A stretch of 64,000 nucleotides of DNA from JBBQLG01 sp964251665 (GCA_964251665.1 CAXUKO010000008.1:124001-188000), one strand, 5' to 3'. Counted from the stretch's first letter, positions 33,014-42,910 are shown. Notes: a model not told the origin generated them from the sequence alone. Numbers and translations are program-made.

Positions 33014-36000
33014 TTAGCAAGAGTACTTAAATTCGGTGTATAAACGGATTTGACGGGCGTTTTTCTGGCGGGCCTTACCACCAGTCCCTGTAGGGAGCTA
33101 CCGTTAATGCCCGCCAGAATCATTTTTTCGTGGGTTAGCCCCTCAACCACCCGCAGGGCTTTTACATCGCCTTCCAGCCTTATGCCCCCCTGTTTGTACG
33201 GGATGGGCAGAAAGCCGCCTTTTCCGTTTCCTTTCAGAAACAGGCCCAGCGACGCATCGTACCGGCCCGTGCTCACCTCGGTTTGATACTCGTTGCCCGC
33301 CAGCAAAAGGTCGGTTTTGCCATCACCATCCAGGTCATCGGCCACAATTGCGTTGACGGGCGCAAACTGCGCTTCGGTGGGCAGCAGATGAGCCATGAAT
33401 TGCCCCCTGCCCCGGTTTTCGAGCCAGGCGCTGGATGCGTTTGTGCAGCGTAATTCCAGCAGACCATCAGTGCCGATGTCGTTCAGCAGCGTGGCCATAT
33501 TGACCGCAGCGTAGTCGCGGTGGAGCAGGTATTTTTTCTTGATGATGGGCGTCTGCTCGGCGAACTGCGTCCGGTCAACATCGGGAAACAGGTCGAAGTC
33601 GCCCGCGTTGTTTTTGATGGAATAAGCCGGGATTAACTCATACGACCCGTTTTTGTCCATGTCTTTGGCGTACAGGATATGCGGGTGTTCAGCCGAGATG
33701 TGGTACTTGTTATTCTGCCCCAGATTACCGGCCACAAGGTCAGGATCACCATCGCCGTCTACATCCGCCACGGCCAGCGACCGCCACAGCCCATTCAGGT
33801 TGGTCAGGCCGGTTCTGGTTGTTACTTCGCTGAGTTTACCGGCGGTGTTTTTAAAAAACCGGATGGGCATCCATTCGCCACAAAGTACCAGATCGGGCTG
33901 GTTGTCGCCATCAAAATCGGTCCAGACGGCACCCGTTACCATACCGGCTTCGGCTAAGGCCGGACAAACTGTGGCCGTCACGTCCCGAAACGTGCCTTTA
34001 TCGTTTTGGAGCAGGTAACTTTTCGGCGGGAGCGGAAAATGATCGGCCGATACGCGTCCGCCTACAAACACATCGAGGTCGCCATCGTGGTCATAATCGC
34101 CCATTGCCAGGGTTGCCGCCAGGGTTTGGATGGTTGGGGGAATAGCCACCGGACTATACGAAAACTGTCCGGTGCCGTCGTTTAAAAACAGTTTGGGCGG
34201 GAGCATGAGGTTACCCCGGTACTCGGTGCTTCCCCCGGCTACGAGCAAATCCAGATCATGATCGCCGTCGGCATCGAAGAATTCAGCGGCCAGGTCTTCC
34301 TCCTGTTTTTCACCGGTTGCCGGGCTATTCGGGTCACCCCTCGCCGGGTTGAAACCCGGCGCAGTTGAATTTGCTCCGGGTTTCAACCCGGCGAGTGGCA
34401 ATAAATCATGCCCATCGAATTGTCCGACCAAATTCTGAATGAATAATTTCCCCGATTGCCGGGCTGCCCCACCAACGAAGAAATCGGTCAAACCATCGCC
34501 GTTTACGTCGCCCGTTGCCAGGCAGGGCCCTAACTGCGAGTATTTCTGGGGCTGAAGCCGTCGCTGGTAATAATCGTAAAAAGGCGTTTCCTGATGGGTA
34601 AAAGCGAGCGCAACCGGTTGGAATAGCGAAGGCTGCTGACCGTCAATACGTGGTTCTGCCTGCTGGCTATTTGCTGACTGTATGGTCAGGAACTGGTTCG
34701 CGTTGAGGTCCTTCAGCAACTGCGTCCGGCCGTCCGGCCAGTTTACGCGCAGCGAATCGACGGTGCGGGCCTTGCCCAACCCGAAATTCAGCCGGGTATC
34801 TACCGTCGATAAATAGCCCCGTACCGGACACTGTTCGAGCAGTTGCGTGCCGCTGTTAGCATAGGCGATTACGCGCGCGCCAATCCCCGACGAATTTGCC
34901 CCGTCGCTCATCAGCCGAACGGAGAGGAAGTTCGCGGTGGTATCGGTCGTTGCCTGCCGCACCTCATTTCGGTAGACAAAAGCCTGCCGGTTCATGTTGT
35001 TCACGACCAAATCCAGGTCGCCGTCGTTATCGAAATCAGCGTAGGCGGCCCCGTGCGAAACCGATGGTGTTTCCAGCCCAACGGCGTTTGTTTCGTCCGA
35101 AAACGTCAGGTTCCGGTTATTGCGGAAGAAGACATTGCTGGGTTCGATGCTGCTGTAGGTATCCAGCCGTTTCCTCAAATTCTGAATCGTGGCCAGGTCA
35201 GCCCGCTGACTGCCTGTGGACCCGGCAAACTGATAGTCGGGTTGGGTGGCTTCCTGCCGGAACATGACGAAATCGCTGTTGGTGAGGTCGCGGGCCAGTC
35301 CGTTCGTCACGTGCATATCTTTCCAGGTATCGTTGTCGAAGTCGGCCATCAGCACGCTCCAGCTCCAGTCGGTTTCGGAGATGCCCGCCAACTGCCCGAT
35401 TTCGCTGAAAACCGGCTCTGCCCCTCCAACCCCCAAAGGGGGAGCGACGGACTTGGATACCGGATTCGAAGCAAGTACTCTCTCGTTGGGAGCTGGGGGG
35501 CTGAGGGAGTTTCCCTGGTTCAGTTGCAGCATATTCCGGGTGTATTCCGGCTCGTAGCCCAGGCGTTGCTGCACATCGAACTTCTCCTGACTGACGCCCG
35601 TAAACATGCTCTTTTTGCGCTCGTTGGTCATTGGCGACATGTCGAGTACCGCCAGATCGGGCAGTAAGTCGTTATTAATATCAGCGGCATCCACACCCAT
35701 GCTGTTGTAGCTCTGGTGTTTAGCCGACCGCGCCAGACAGTTGGCAAACTGCCCGTTGCCCTGATTGAGCCATAGCAAATCATTGCTGAGGTAGTCGTTG
35801 GCGACGTACACATCCGGGTAGCCGTCGTGGTTCACATCGGTCACGACAACGCCCAGGCCGTAGCCGTCTTCCCGGATACCGGACGCTACGGAAACATCGG
35901 TGAAATAAGTCCCGTCATTCCGATACAGTTTGTCGGCGGCCGGCGAATGGCCGGTAGTGTCTTTAGGGACAAGTTTGTTGGGTTGCGGGTTGTACAACTG

Positions 36001-36615
36001 ATGGTTAAGGAGGTACATATCCAGATCGCCATCGCGGTCGTAATCCAGAAAAGCGGCCTGGGTCGAGTAGCCCGTATCGGCCAGCCCGTACTGCCCGGCC
36101 TGTTCTTTAAACGTCAGGTCATGCTGATTGATAAACAGCAGATTCTTCCGTTTCTGCGGGTCCGGCGAGTGAGACACGCAGACGTACACATCCAGAAAGC
36201 CGTCGTGATTAATGTCGACCACGCTCACGCCCGTACACCACACACTGGTTTGAATGCCCGCTTTTTCGGAAATATCCTCGAAGGCAAACCCGCCTTTGTT
36301 GAGGTAGAGCGTGCAGGAAACCTGGCTACCGGCGAAAAATACGTCTTGTAATCCGTCGTTGTTGAAATCGCCGACACCCACGCCCGAGCCGATGTACATG
36401 TACTCGTTGGTGTAGAAATTCACCGAATCGCTCTCCGTAAGCTGGTTGGCAAAAGAGATGTGGGTTTTAGAAGCAGAAAGAGGGGTAAATGTTAACTCAC
36501 CGGGCCGGTGCAATTTGCCGCAACCGGAGACCAGGACGCAGCACCATACGATACCGCTGCACAGGTGTGTTCGGATAAGTTGGGCGATACGTTGGTTCGT
36601 GAACGGCATAGTCAT
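33010..36615 (-). CDS. Giant FG-GAP/VCBS and ASPIC/UnbV surface lipoprotein
   Basis: A 1201-residue lipoprotein (signal ends VLVSGCGK). It contains about 14 calcium-binding FG-GAP/VCBS blades of the DxNxDGxxDxxV type (DFNNDGLQDVFF, DYDRDGDLDMYLL, DVNGDGLTDFFVGG, DYDHDGDLDVFVGG), which predict two beta-propellers. Between them, at about 580-650, is an ASPIC/UnbV domain (GIGARVIAYANSGTQLLEQ, then TRLNFGLGKARTVDSLRVNW). It lies inside the arabinan operon, overlapping GH127 and GH43 at its ends, so it probably helps bind or present polysaccharide at the cell surface. Two palindrome-derived in-frame segments interrupt it (about 367-398 and 741-760). No catalytic site recognised. Confidence 0.88.
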   Translation of the reverse strand: MTMPFTNQRIAQLIRTHLCSGIVWCCVLVSGCGKLHRPGELTFTPLSASKTHISFANQLTESDSVNFYTNEYMYIGSGVGVGDFNNDGLQDVFFAGSQVSCTLYLNKGGFAFEDISEKAGIQTSVWCTGVSVVDINHDGFLDVYVCVSHSPDPQKRKNLLFINQHDLTFKEQAGQYGLADTGYSTQAAFLDYDRDGDLDMYLLNHQLYNPQPNKLVPKDTTGHSPAADKLYRNDGTYFTDVSVASGIREDGYGLGVVVTDVNHDGYPDVYVANDYLSNDLLWLNQGNGQFANCLARSAKHQSYNSMGVDAADINNDLLPDLAVLDMSPMTNERKKSMFTGVSQEKFDVQQRLGYEPEYTRNMLQLNQGNSLSPPAPNERVLASNPVSKSVAPPLGVGGAEPVFSEIGQLAGISETDWSWSVLMADFDNDTWKDMHVTNGLARDLTNSDFVMFRQEATQPDYQFAGSTGSQRADLATIQNLRKRLDTYSSIEPSNVFFRNNRNLTFSDETNAVGLETPSVSHGAAYADFDNDGDLDLVVNNMNRQAFVYRNEVRQATTDTTANFLSVRLMSDGANSSGIGARVIAYANSGTQLLEQCPVRGYLSTVDTRLNFGLGKARTVDSLRVNWPDGRTQLLKDLNANQFLTIQSANSQQAEPRIDGQQPSLFQPVALAFTHQETPFYDYYQRRLQPQKYSQLGPCLATGDVNGDGLTDFFVGGAARQSGKLFIQNLVGQFDGHDLLPLAGLKPGANSTAPGFNPARGDPNSPATGEKQEEDLAAEFFDADGDHDLDLLVAGGSTEYRGNLMLPPKLFLNDGTGQFSYSPVAIPPTIQTLAATLAMGDYDHDGDLDVFVGGRVSADHFPLPPKSYLLQNDKGTFRDVTATVCPALAEAGMVTGAVWTDFDGDNQPDLVLCGEWMPIRFFKNTAGKLSEVTTRTGLTNLNGLWRSLAVADVDGDGDPDLVAGNLGQNNKYHISAEHPHILYAKDMDKNGSYELIPAYSIKNNAGDFDLFPDVDRTQFAEQTPIIKKKYLLHRDYAAVNMATLLNDIGTDGLLELRCTNASSAWLENRGRGQFMAHLLPTEAQFAPVNAIVADDLDGDGKTDLLLAGNEYQTEVSTGRYDASLGLFLKGNGKGGFLPIPYKQGGIRLEGDVKALRVVEGLTHEKMILAGINGSSLQGLVVRPARKTPVKSVYTPNLSTLAK
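34340..34395. repeat. Palindromic repeat inserted in frame in the FG-GAP gene
   Basis: A perfect 20-bp inverted repeat (34340-34359 with 34376-34395, core CCGGGTTGAAACCCGG) with a 16-nt spacer. It is translated as LAGLKPGANSTAPGFNPARG within the lipoprotein. The GGGTTGAAACCCGG core is of the type usually found between genes, so an insertion tolerated in a surface loop is likely. Confidence 0.8.
35423..35520. repeat. Second in-frame C/G-run repeat in the FG-GAP gene
   Basis: A CCCCTCCAACCCCCAAAGGG run is followed 50 nt later by a roughly complementary GTTGGGAGCTGGGGGGCTGA segment. It encodes Pro/Ser-rich filler (SLSPPAPNERVLASNPVSKS) between two beta-propeller blades. The arms pair only imperfectly. 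Confidence 0.55.
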
Positions 36616-38111
36616 TACTTTTTCTTACCCCAGACGGCCGTTCCGGTGTTGTTCAGACCGGTGAAAATGAGGGTCGGTTTTTTGTTCTCCCAGTCGCGGC
36701 CTTTCTGTACCAGCACCTGTTCCGATGCCCCGCTGCTGTAGGTCAGCTTAAGCCAGGGCGCGGTGTAGGTCCATTTGTTGACGGGGTCACCATCGAAACT
36801 GCCATCCGCGCTCAGTATCAGCGGCACAGACGTCTGGAAATCGGGCGAGGTTTGTTCTTTGTCGTAGCCCGGCACTACCCGATAATTCAGCACGATCTTC
36901 TCCCAGGTTCCCGTCAGGTCCGCCTGGGCAACGGCTGCGTTATCTTCATACGCGTAGCGTTCGGGCGAGGCTACCGGCCAGCCATCGGGCGTCCAGAATA
37001 ACTTCCTGACGTGCAGATCCATGAAGTAGAAATCGACACCCGGCCGGCCCTGATGCGCAATGAAATACTGCCCGTCGGTCTCAAAAACCGAACAGTGCGA
37101 CACGCCCTGCCAGCCGCTATGCCCGCTGAACTGGTACGGAGCCACAATCATGGGGCCGTGGTCCGTATCGTCGTTAACGTTTTTGCCATTGAAGTCGTAG
37201 AACGGTCCGTTGGGGCTGTCTCCCCGGCCAACGCGCACATTGTACTTGGTCGAGAGCCAGTCGTAGGCAATAAACTGATAGTACTTCTTAAGCGTCGGGT
37301 TGTAGATCACCTCTGCCCCCTCGATGTTGCCATTGTACTGCCCATTGGTGTAGCCCCGGTTGGCAATGCGTTTGCCCTTGTCACCGGGCGACTGAGCCAT
37401 ACCGGTAGCGGGGTTGAGCGACAGCGCGTAAATGCCATCATAGCCCGATCCGTAGTGCATCCAGTGTTCGCCCGCTGGCGAAACGACCACCGTTGGGTCA
37501 ATGGCGTTCGTTTGCGGGTTATTCTGGCATTTTGAGCTGACCACAATGCCCTTATCCGTCCACGGACCTTCGGGATTCGTTGCCGTGGCCAACCCGATGG
37601 CGCTCAGTTTACACTGATCCGACGAGAGTGAATAATACAGCCGTAACTCACTGCTTGCCTGCATGATATACGGCGCCCAGAGTGCCTCGTTGGGTTTCCC
37701 CGAATTCTGCCTGATGTAGTCCGCTGCCTGCTGCGGTAACCCACTATTGAATACCCAGCCAACAAAAAACCACTGCACCAGATCTTTCGACTTCCGAATC
37801 TGAATACCCGACCGTACCGCAGTACCATACGCGACATCGGTGTTGTAGCAGTAGTAATAGTCACCGATTTTTTTGATTGATGGATCGTGTACGTTGTACG
37901 AACCCCAGCGGAGGTAGTTGGAAGCCGCCGAAACGTCAGCATACGTATCGTTGATCGAATTGATGTCGAACGTCGGGGCAGGCGTTGTGGTGACAGACGT
38001 AACCGGCGTCGTGGGCGTCTGCGGTTGTGCCGTATCCTCTTTACCACAGGCAAGCAACCCCAGACAAGCCGAAACAATAACGATACGTGGCAACCAAAAA
38101 GAAGTGCGCAT
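36615..38111 (-). CDS. Arabinan endo-1,5-alpha-L-arabinosidase, GH43
   Basis: 498 residues from ATG 38111, chosen because it opens a lipoprotein signal (MRTSFWLPRIVIVSACLGLLACGK); the longer frame adds 33 unlikely residues. The GH43 five-bladed propeller has all three acidic residues: base D76 (NVHDPSIK), D205 (NAIDPTVVV) and acid E264 (GNIEGAEVIY). A C-terminal beta domain of about 120 residues is typical of the larger arabinanases. It would cut the 1,5-linked arabinan backbone at the cell surface. Its TAA stop overlaps the ATG of the next gene by one base. Confidence 0.93.
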   Translation of the reverse strand: MRTSFWLPRIVIVSACLGLLACGKEDTAQPQTPTTPVTSVTTTPAPTFDINSINDTYADVSAASNYLRWGSYNVHDPSIKKIGDYYYCYNTDVAYGTAVRSGIQIRKSKDLVQWFFVGWVFNSGLPQQAADYIRQNSGKPNEALWAPYIMQASSELRLYYSLSSDQCKLSAIGLATATNPEGPWTDKGIVVSSKCQNNPQTNAIDPTVVVSPAGEHWMHYGSGYDGIYALSLNPATGMAQSPGDKGKRIANRGYTNGQYNGNIEGAEVIYNPTLKKYYQFIAYDWLSTKYNVRVGRGDSPNGPFYDFNGKNVNDDTDHGPMIVAPYQFSGHSGWQGVSHCSVFETDGQYFIAHQGRPGVDFYFMDLHVRKLFWTPDGWPVASPERYAYEDNAAVAQADLTGTWEKIVLNYRVVPGYDKEQTSPDFQTSVPLILSADGSFDGDPVNKWTYTAPWLKLTYSSGASEQVLVQKGRDWENKKPTLIFTGLNNTGTAVWGKKK

Positions 38112-38123
38112 AGGCGTTTTTTG

Positions 38124-38202
38124 TAGAGACCGCAACAACCTGCGTCTCCTGCGCGGGTGGCCCTGGCTGGCGCATAGGGGACGCAGGATATTGTGGTCTT
38201 TA
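38124..38202. repeat. Imperfect inverted repeat between SusD and GH43 genes
   Basis: AGACCGCAACAACCTGCGTC pairs with GACGCAGGATATTGTGGTCT with a few mismatches, around a G+C-rich loop. It lies wholly between the SusD stop and the GH43 start and could lower expression of the genes after SusD. Confidence 0.6.
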
Positions 38203-38206
38203 CAGG

Positions 38207-39769
38207 TCAATACGTTGAATTCTGTTTCGTGCCGGGGTTATTATCGATCTCCCGCTGTGGAATGGGATATACTTCCCGGCCGGGCTGAAACGATGTGAAT
38301 TCGGGGTCACGCTTTTTCAGTTCGGCCAGTTTGGTTGGATTCTGTAGCCAGCCCCACCGCCGAATGTCGTCGTAGCGGTGGCCTTCCAGCGTGAACTCCA
38401 GCAGGCGCTCGTGGGACAACTGCTCCCGAAACTGAACCTGTGTCATGTTCGGCATCGTTTTCGCCAGATCGGGCAGGCCCACCCGGCTTCGTACCTTCTG
38501 CACAAAGGGAATGGCATCGGCCGTTTTGCCCGCTTCGTTCAGGCATTCGGCGTACATCAGCAGCACATCCGCGTAACGCAGCAACCGTTCGTTAATGCCC
38601 GACCGCCAGTCGTACTCATCCGTCCGCCCATTGTCGAAGTTCTGGTATTTGCCGCAGAACAGATCGTTGAGGTCAGCCGGATTCCCCTTATACTTCTCCG
38701 AGAATTCGATACCGTACAATTTCAGGCCGGGTTTGTTGTACAGAATCGTCGATACCAAACGCGGATCATCCTGGCCCGTCGTTGTTTTTTCGAGCAGAAA
38801 TTCATCGAAAGCTGAGCGGGTTGGCTGTATATCGGTCCAGCCAAAGCCGCGTGGTGCGTAGGTGATGGCCCGGCCGGTGGTACGGCCCCATCCCGGAGCC
38901 GGTTCGCCACCCCAGTTAAAGTCCGTGCCACCCGCATCGCGGGAGAACTGTACCTCAAAGAGCGATTCCTTATTGTTCTCGTTCTTCTCCGTGAAGTTGT
39001 CGTGGTAGTTGGCTACCAGGTCATACACACCCAGGTCGATAACGGCTTTAAACTGCGCAGCGGCTTCCGTGTACTTGTGGTTGAACAGGTACGACTTACC
39101 CAGAAAACCGAGGGCGGCTCCTTTCGTGGCCCGGCCAATCTGCCCTTTGTCGGCACCCGTTACGTCGCTGTAGGAGACGGGCAGCATGGCAGCCGCCTTG
39201 GTCAGATCAGCCGTGACCTGCGCCCAGCCTTCGGCTTCAGTGGATTGCTTAACGAAGAAATCCGCCTTGGTTTTAACCGACGTCAGGGGGAGAGTTACGT
39301 TGCCGAAGAAATTGACCAGGTGATAAAAATAAAGCCCGCGCAGAAAGTACGCCTGACCAAGAATCCGGGTTTTCAGGGCTTCGTCCATCTTGATGGCTGG
39401 CACGAAGTCCAGTACCTGATTGGCTTTGGAGATGCCCTGATAATATTCTCCAAACGCAAAGCCGTAAAGGGCATCGTCGGAGGTTGTCAGGGCAAACTTA
39501 CCCATGTTATACACCGCCGGCCAGGGACTGTTGCTCTTCACATCGTCGCCCCGGGTGTCGGTCATGACATTGGACGACCGCATATAGCCGCCATCGACGG
39601 CCAGACTCAGGTAAGCCGCATTGAGGCCTTTAAGAGCATCGTCCTGGTTCTGCCAGAAGGTAGCCGATGTTTGCTGGTTCGGGTTTACCTGTTCCAGCTG
39701 TTTCTGGCAGGCTCCGGCCAACAGCGCCGTTAAAGAGCCTGCTAAAATGGTTTTGTTAATGAGTTTCAT
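38207..39769 (-). CDS. SusD/RagB-family surface glycan-binding lipoprotein
   Basis: A 520-residue SusD homologue with lipoprotein signal (LTALLAGACQKQ). The typical start is seen (NPNQQTSATFWQNQDDALKGLNAAY) and the TPR-like helices (about 80-300) followed by a C-terminal segment with NERLLRYADVLLMYAECLNEAGK and LEFTLEGHRYDDIRRWG. It caps the SusC transporter and binds oligosaccharide. It follows SusC by 39 nt, the normal order. Predicted ligand: arabinan oligosaccharides, from the adjacent GH43, GH51 and GH127 genes. Confidence 0.96.
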   Translation of the reverse strand: MKLINKTILAGSLTALLAGACQKQLEQVNPNQQTSATFWQNQDDALKGLNAAYLSLAVDGGYMRSSNVMTDTRGDDVKSNSPWPAVYNMGKFALTTSDDALYGFAFGEYYQGISKANQVLDFVPAIKMDEALKTRILGQAYFLRGLYFYHLVNFFGNVTLPLTSVKTKADFFVKQSTEAEGWAQVTADLTKAAAMLPVSYSDVTGADKGQIGRATKGAALGFLGKSYLFNHKYTEAAAQFKAVIDLGVYDLVANYHDNFTEKNENNKESLFEVQFSRDAGGTDFNWGGEPAPGWGRTTGRAITYAPRGFGWTDIQPTRSAFDEFLLEKTTTGQDDPRLVSTILYNKPGLKLYGIEFSEKYKGNPADLNDLFCGKYQNFDNGRTDEYDWRSGINERLLRYADVLLMYAECLNEAGKTADAIPFVQKVRSRVGLPDLAKTMPNMTQVQFREQLSHERLLEFTLEGHRYDDIRRWGWLQNPTKLAELKKRDPEFTSFQPGREVYPIPQREIDNNPGTKQNSTY

Positions 39770-39808
39770 AGGGGTGCTGGCCGTGTAAGGGCCTGGTTAG
39801 GGTGTCGC

Positions 39809-42800
39809 TTAAAGTCCGATCTGCAAGCCAATCATGAGCGAACGGGGATTGGGGTAGGAGCCCCAGTCGTAGCCCCGGCTGAATAAGCCGTCGTTCACAA
39901 AGTCAGGATCTAAACCCCGGTATTTTGTGATCAGGAAGAGGTTCTGCCCCGAAACGTACACCCGCGCCCGGTTCAGCCCCTTAATTTTAGCCAGCACCGA
40001 TGCGGGTACGGTATAGCCGATCTGGGCGTTTTGTAGCCGAACATACGAGCCGCTTTCCACGAACCGGTCCGAGTCGCGGTTGTTGCTGTTGGGGTCGCCG
40101 ATTACCGGGCGCGGCACGCTGGTGTTGGTGTTGGCTGGCGTCCAGAACTTCAGGGCGTCGACACTCGCGTTGCCGTATTGCAGGTTCATCAGATCCCGGT
40201 AAATGCCGTTATACACTTTATTGCCCGCGTTGCCCTGGAGGAAAAACGACAGGTCGAAGTTGCGGTACGACAGGTTGACATTGCCGCCGAAGTAGATTTT
40301 CGGAATGGCCGTGCCCAGATACACCCGGTCGGTAGCACTGATCTGCTTATCGCCGTTGGTGTCCACAAACTTGATGTCGCCGGGGGCGGCATTGGGTTGA
40401 ACGGCGTGGTTTTTCACGTCATCCGCGTTCTGGAAAATGCCTTCGGTCCGGTAGCCGAACAGTTCACCAACCGAGTGCCCCACCTCCGTCTTGCTGGCGG
40501 CCCCATAAATCGGGTTGTTCGTGCCGCCCAGTTCCAGCACCTTGTTGGTCAGCGTATGCGCATTGGCCGAAAGCTCGTATTTGAAGTCGCCCGACCGCTG
40601 CCGGTAGGAAGCCGTAAACTCAAGGCCGTAGTTGCGTACCGAGGCCGCATTGGTGGTAATGGTCGCGTTGGTGGCACCCACCGAGTAGGGCAGTGGCACC
40701 GGAGCGAGCATGTCGTAAGCCCGGTTGTCGAAATACTCAGCCGTGAAGGAAAGCTTATCCTGCAGCAGGCTCATATCCACAGCTACATTGGTGGTGCGTT
40801 TCGATTCCCACTTGATATTCGGATCGACTACCTGCGTCCGGGTGGCACCCGGCACCAGCACGTTGTTGAACACGTAACCGGCATTGGTATTGATGTAGGT
40901 ATCGAACAGGTAATCGCCGATGTTCTGGTTGCCCAGTGTGCCGTAGCCAGCCCGTAGTTTAAGGGTGTTGATGGCTGCTGGCAGCGCAAAGGTGTTGTGG
41001 ATATTCCAGGCACCCGCTACCGACCCAAACGTACCAAAACGGTTCTGCGGGCTGAACCGGGATGAGCCGTCGCGCCGGAAGTTAACCGTCAGCAGGAATT
41101 TGTCGGCGTAGTTGTAGTTCACCCGGGCCAGCGTCGAGATCAGTGTTGCGTTTACCTGATTACCCGTTACGGTCCGCGACCCACTGGCTTCGATGCCCGC
41201 ACCCAGCGTTTTGATATAGGGTTCGGTCAGGCCTCGCAGACTGCCGTATACCCCTTCAAAGGTGCCTTTCTGGTAGGTATACCCGGCCAGGAAATCGAGT
41301 TTGTGCCTGCCGAATTCGTGCAGGTAGGTAAGTGTATTTTCAGCCAGCCCAATCGAGTTCTGCGTTACGTTCTGATTGTAAATGGCGTTCGCCTGCAGGT
41401 AATAAAAGCCCAGGTCATACTTCGGCTCGAAATACTGATAGTTCGAGTTTGTGTTATCGTAGCTGAGGTTAAGGCGATACTTGAGGTTCTTGAGAATCTC
41501 GATTTCGCCCCAGACGTTGGTCAGCAGGCGGTTGCGTTTTTCTTCGCCCCGCAGCAGCGCGTTCATCCCCACCACGTTCAGCGTAATGGCTCGCTGGGTA
41601 ATGTTGTCACTACCCCCGTAGCCGCCGAGCCGGTTCGGGTCATATACCGGCATGGTCGGAATAGCCGTCAGCAGGTTGGTAACGGCTCCGCCAAATACAG
41701 CGTGATCGCGGGTGCTTTCAACGCCAACTTTATCGGCATTGGTGTACGCCACTTTGGCACCGAAATTGAAGATGCCTTTCTTACCGACGATGTTGGTATT
41801 CAGGGAGTACCGCGTGTAGTTCTGTGGCCCGGTAACGGTGCTGCTCTGGTCGAAGTAACCAAGTCCAACGCTGCCCCGGAGCGCATCGGTACCACCCGAA
41901 AAACTCAGGTTATGATCCTGAATGTAACCCGTCTTCAGGCCTACCTTCTGCCAGTCTGTATTGACATTACTGATGAAGGCCGGATTGCCAGGGTCGTTGC
42001 CCGGAGCGAGCGGTAACCCGGCATTGGTTTCAGCGGCCCGCACTACGTTCTGATACCCTTCACGACCGAGCACCGGAATGCTGCGGTAGATGGTATTGGC
42101 ACCGCCGTAGCCGCTGTAGTCTACTTTAAGCGGACCCGCTTTGCCCTTCTTGGTGGTGATAATAACGACCCCCGTTGCGGCCCGTGAGCCGTAAATGGCC
42201 CCGGCCGAGGCATCTTTCAGAACCTGAATCGACTCGATATCGTCGGGCGAAAAGTCGAACGGATCGTTCACCGGCACCCCGTCGATCACGAACAGCGGCC
42301 CATTACTGCCGAATGAACTGATACCCCGAATTTTGATCTGCGTGAAGCTGCCCGGCTCACCCGAACTCTGTACCGTTACCCCGGCTACCTGCCCCTGCAA
42401 CTGCTTGGCAATGTCGTAAGTTGCCGTTTTGCGGGCGTCGTCTACTTTTACAATTCCCACCGACCCGGTCAGGTCTTTCACCTTCTGCGTGCCGTACCCC
42501 ACCACAACAACTTCGTTCAGGGTTTTGTCGTCGCTGGTCAGGATAATAGTCAGTTGGGTAGCATTGGCCACTGCCACCTCCCGCGACTGATACCCGACAA
42601 AACTAAAAATCAGGGTGGTAGCGGTTTCGGGTACCGACAGGCGGAACTGCCCTTTCTCGTCGGTAGTCGTACCCCGGCCTGTGCCTTTAATGAGTACGTT
42701 CACACCTGGCAGGGCAATACCGGCTTCGTCTTTAACCGTTCCGGTTACGTTAACGTCAGCCAGTAAAGTTAAGGGCGTAAGCTGGCTGGCTGGTGGCCCC

Positions 42801-42910
42801 GTACGAGCAGGCGCTGAAAAACTATCGTAGGGCGTAGATAAGGCCATTGGAATCAGCGCGATACTGGCTACAGCGCGGAACCCTCCGACGGTCTGTCGAA
42901 TTTTTTTCAT
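39809..42910 (-). CDS. SusC/RagA-family TonB-dependent transporter
   Basis: 1033 residues from ATG 42910 (MKKIRQTVGGFRAVASIALI signal); the longer frame would add 17 residues. After the signal comes a carboxypeptidase-regulatory-like domain (VTGTVKDEAGIALPGVNVLI), then the TonB-box region and plug (TLNEVVVVGYGTQKVKDLTG; FGSNGPLFVIDGVPVNDPFDF) and a 22-strand barrel to the C-terminus. It imports oligosaccharides across the outer membrane with SusD. It is the first structural gene of the polysaccharide unit, 220 nt after araR with a hairpin between. Confidence 0.97.
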   Translation of the reverse strand: MKKIRQTVGGFRAVASIALIPMALSTPYDSFSAPARTGPPASQLTPLTLLADVNVTGTVKDEAGIALPGVNVLIKGTGRGTTTDEKGQFRLSVPETATTLIFSFVGYQSREVAVANATQLTIILTSDDKTLNEVVVVGYGTQKVKDLTGSVGIVKVDDARKTATYDIAKQLQGQVAGVTVQSSGEPGSFTQIKIRGISSFGSNGPLFVIDGVPVNDPFDFSPDDIESIQVLKDASAGAIYGSRAATGVVIITTKKGKAGPLKVDYSGYGGANTIYRSIPVLGREGYQNVVRAAETNAGLPLAPGNDPGNPAFISNVNTDWQKVGLKTGYIQDHNLSFSGGTDALRGSVGLGYFDQSSTVTGPQNYTRYSLNTNIVGKKGIFNFGAKVAYTNADKVGVESTRDHAVFGGAVTNLLTAIPTMPVYDPNRLGGYGGSDNITQRAITLNVVGMNALLRGEEKRNRLLTNVWGEIEILKNLKYRLNLSYDNTNSNYQYFEPKYDLGFYYLQANAIYNQNVTQNSIGLAENTLTYLHEFGRHKLDFLAGYTYQKGTFEGVYGSLRGLTEPYIKTLGAGIEASGSRTVTGNQVNATLISTLARVNYNYADKFLLTVNFRRDGSSRFSPQNRFGTFGSVAGAWNIHNTFALPAAINTLKLRAGYGTLGNQNIGDYLFDTYINTNAGYVFNNVLVPGATRTQVVDPNIKWESKRTTNVAVDMSLLQDKLSFTAEYFDNRAYDMLAPVPLPYSVGATNATITTNAASVRNYGLEFTASYRQRSGDFKYELSANAHTLTNKVLELGGTNNPIYGAASKTEVGHSVGELFGYRTEGIFQNADDVKNHAVQPNAAPGDIKFVDTNGDKQISATDRVYLGTAIPKIYFGGNVNLSYRNFDLSFFLQGNAGNKVYNGIYRDLMNLQYGNASVDALKFWTPANTNTSVPRPVIGDPNSNNRDSDRFVESGSYVRLQNAQIGYTVPASVLAKIKGLNRARVYVSGQNLFLITKYRGLDPDFVNDGLFSRGYDWGSYPNPRSLMIGLQIGL

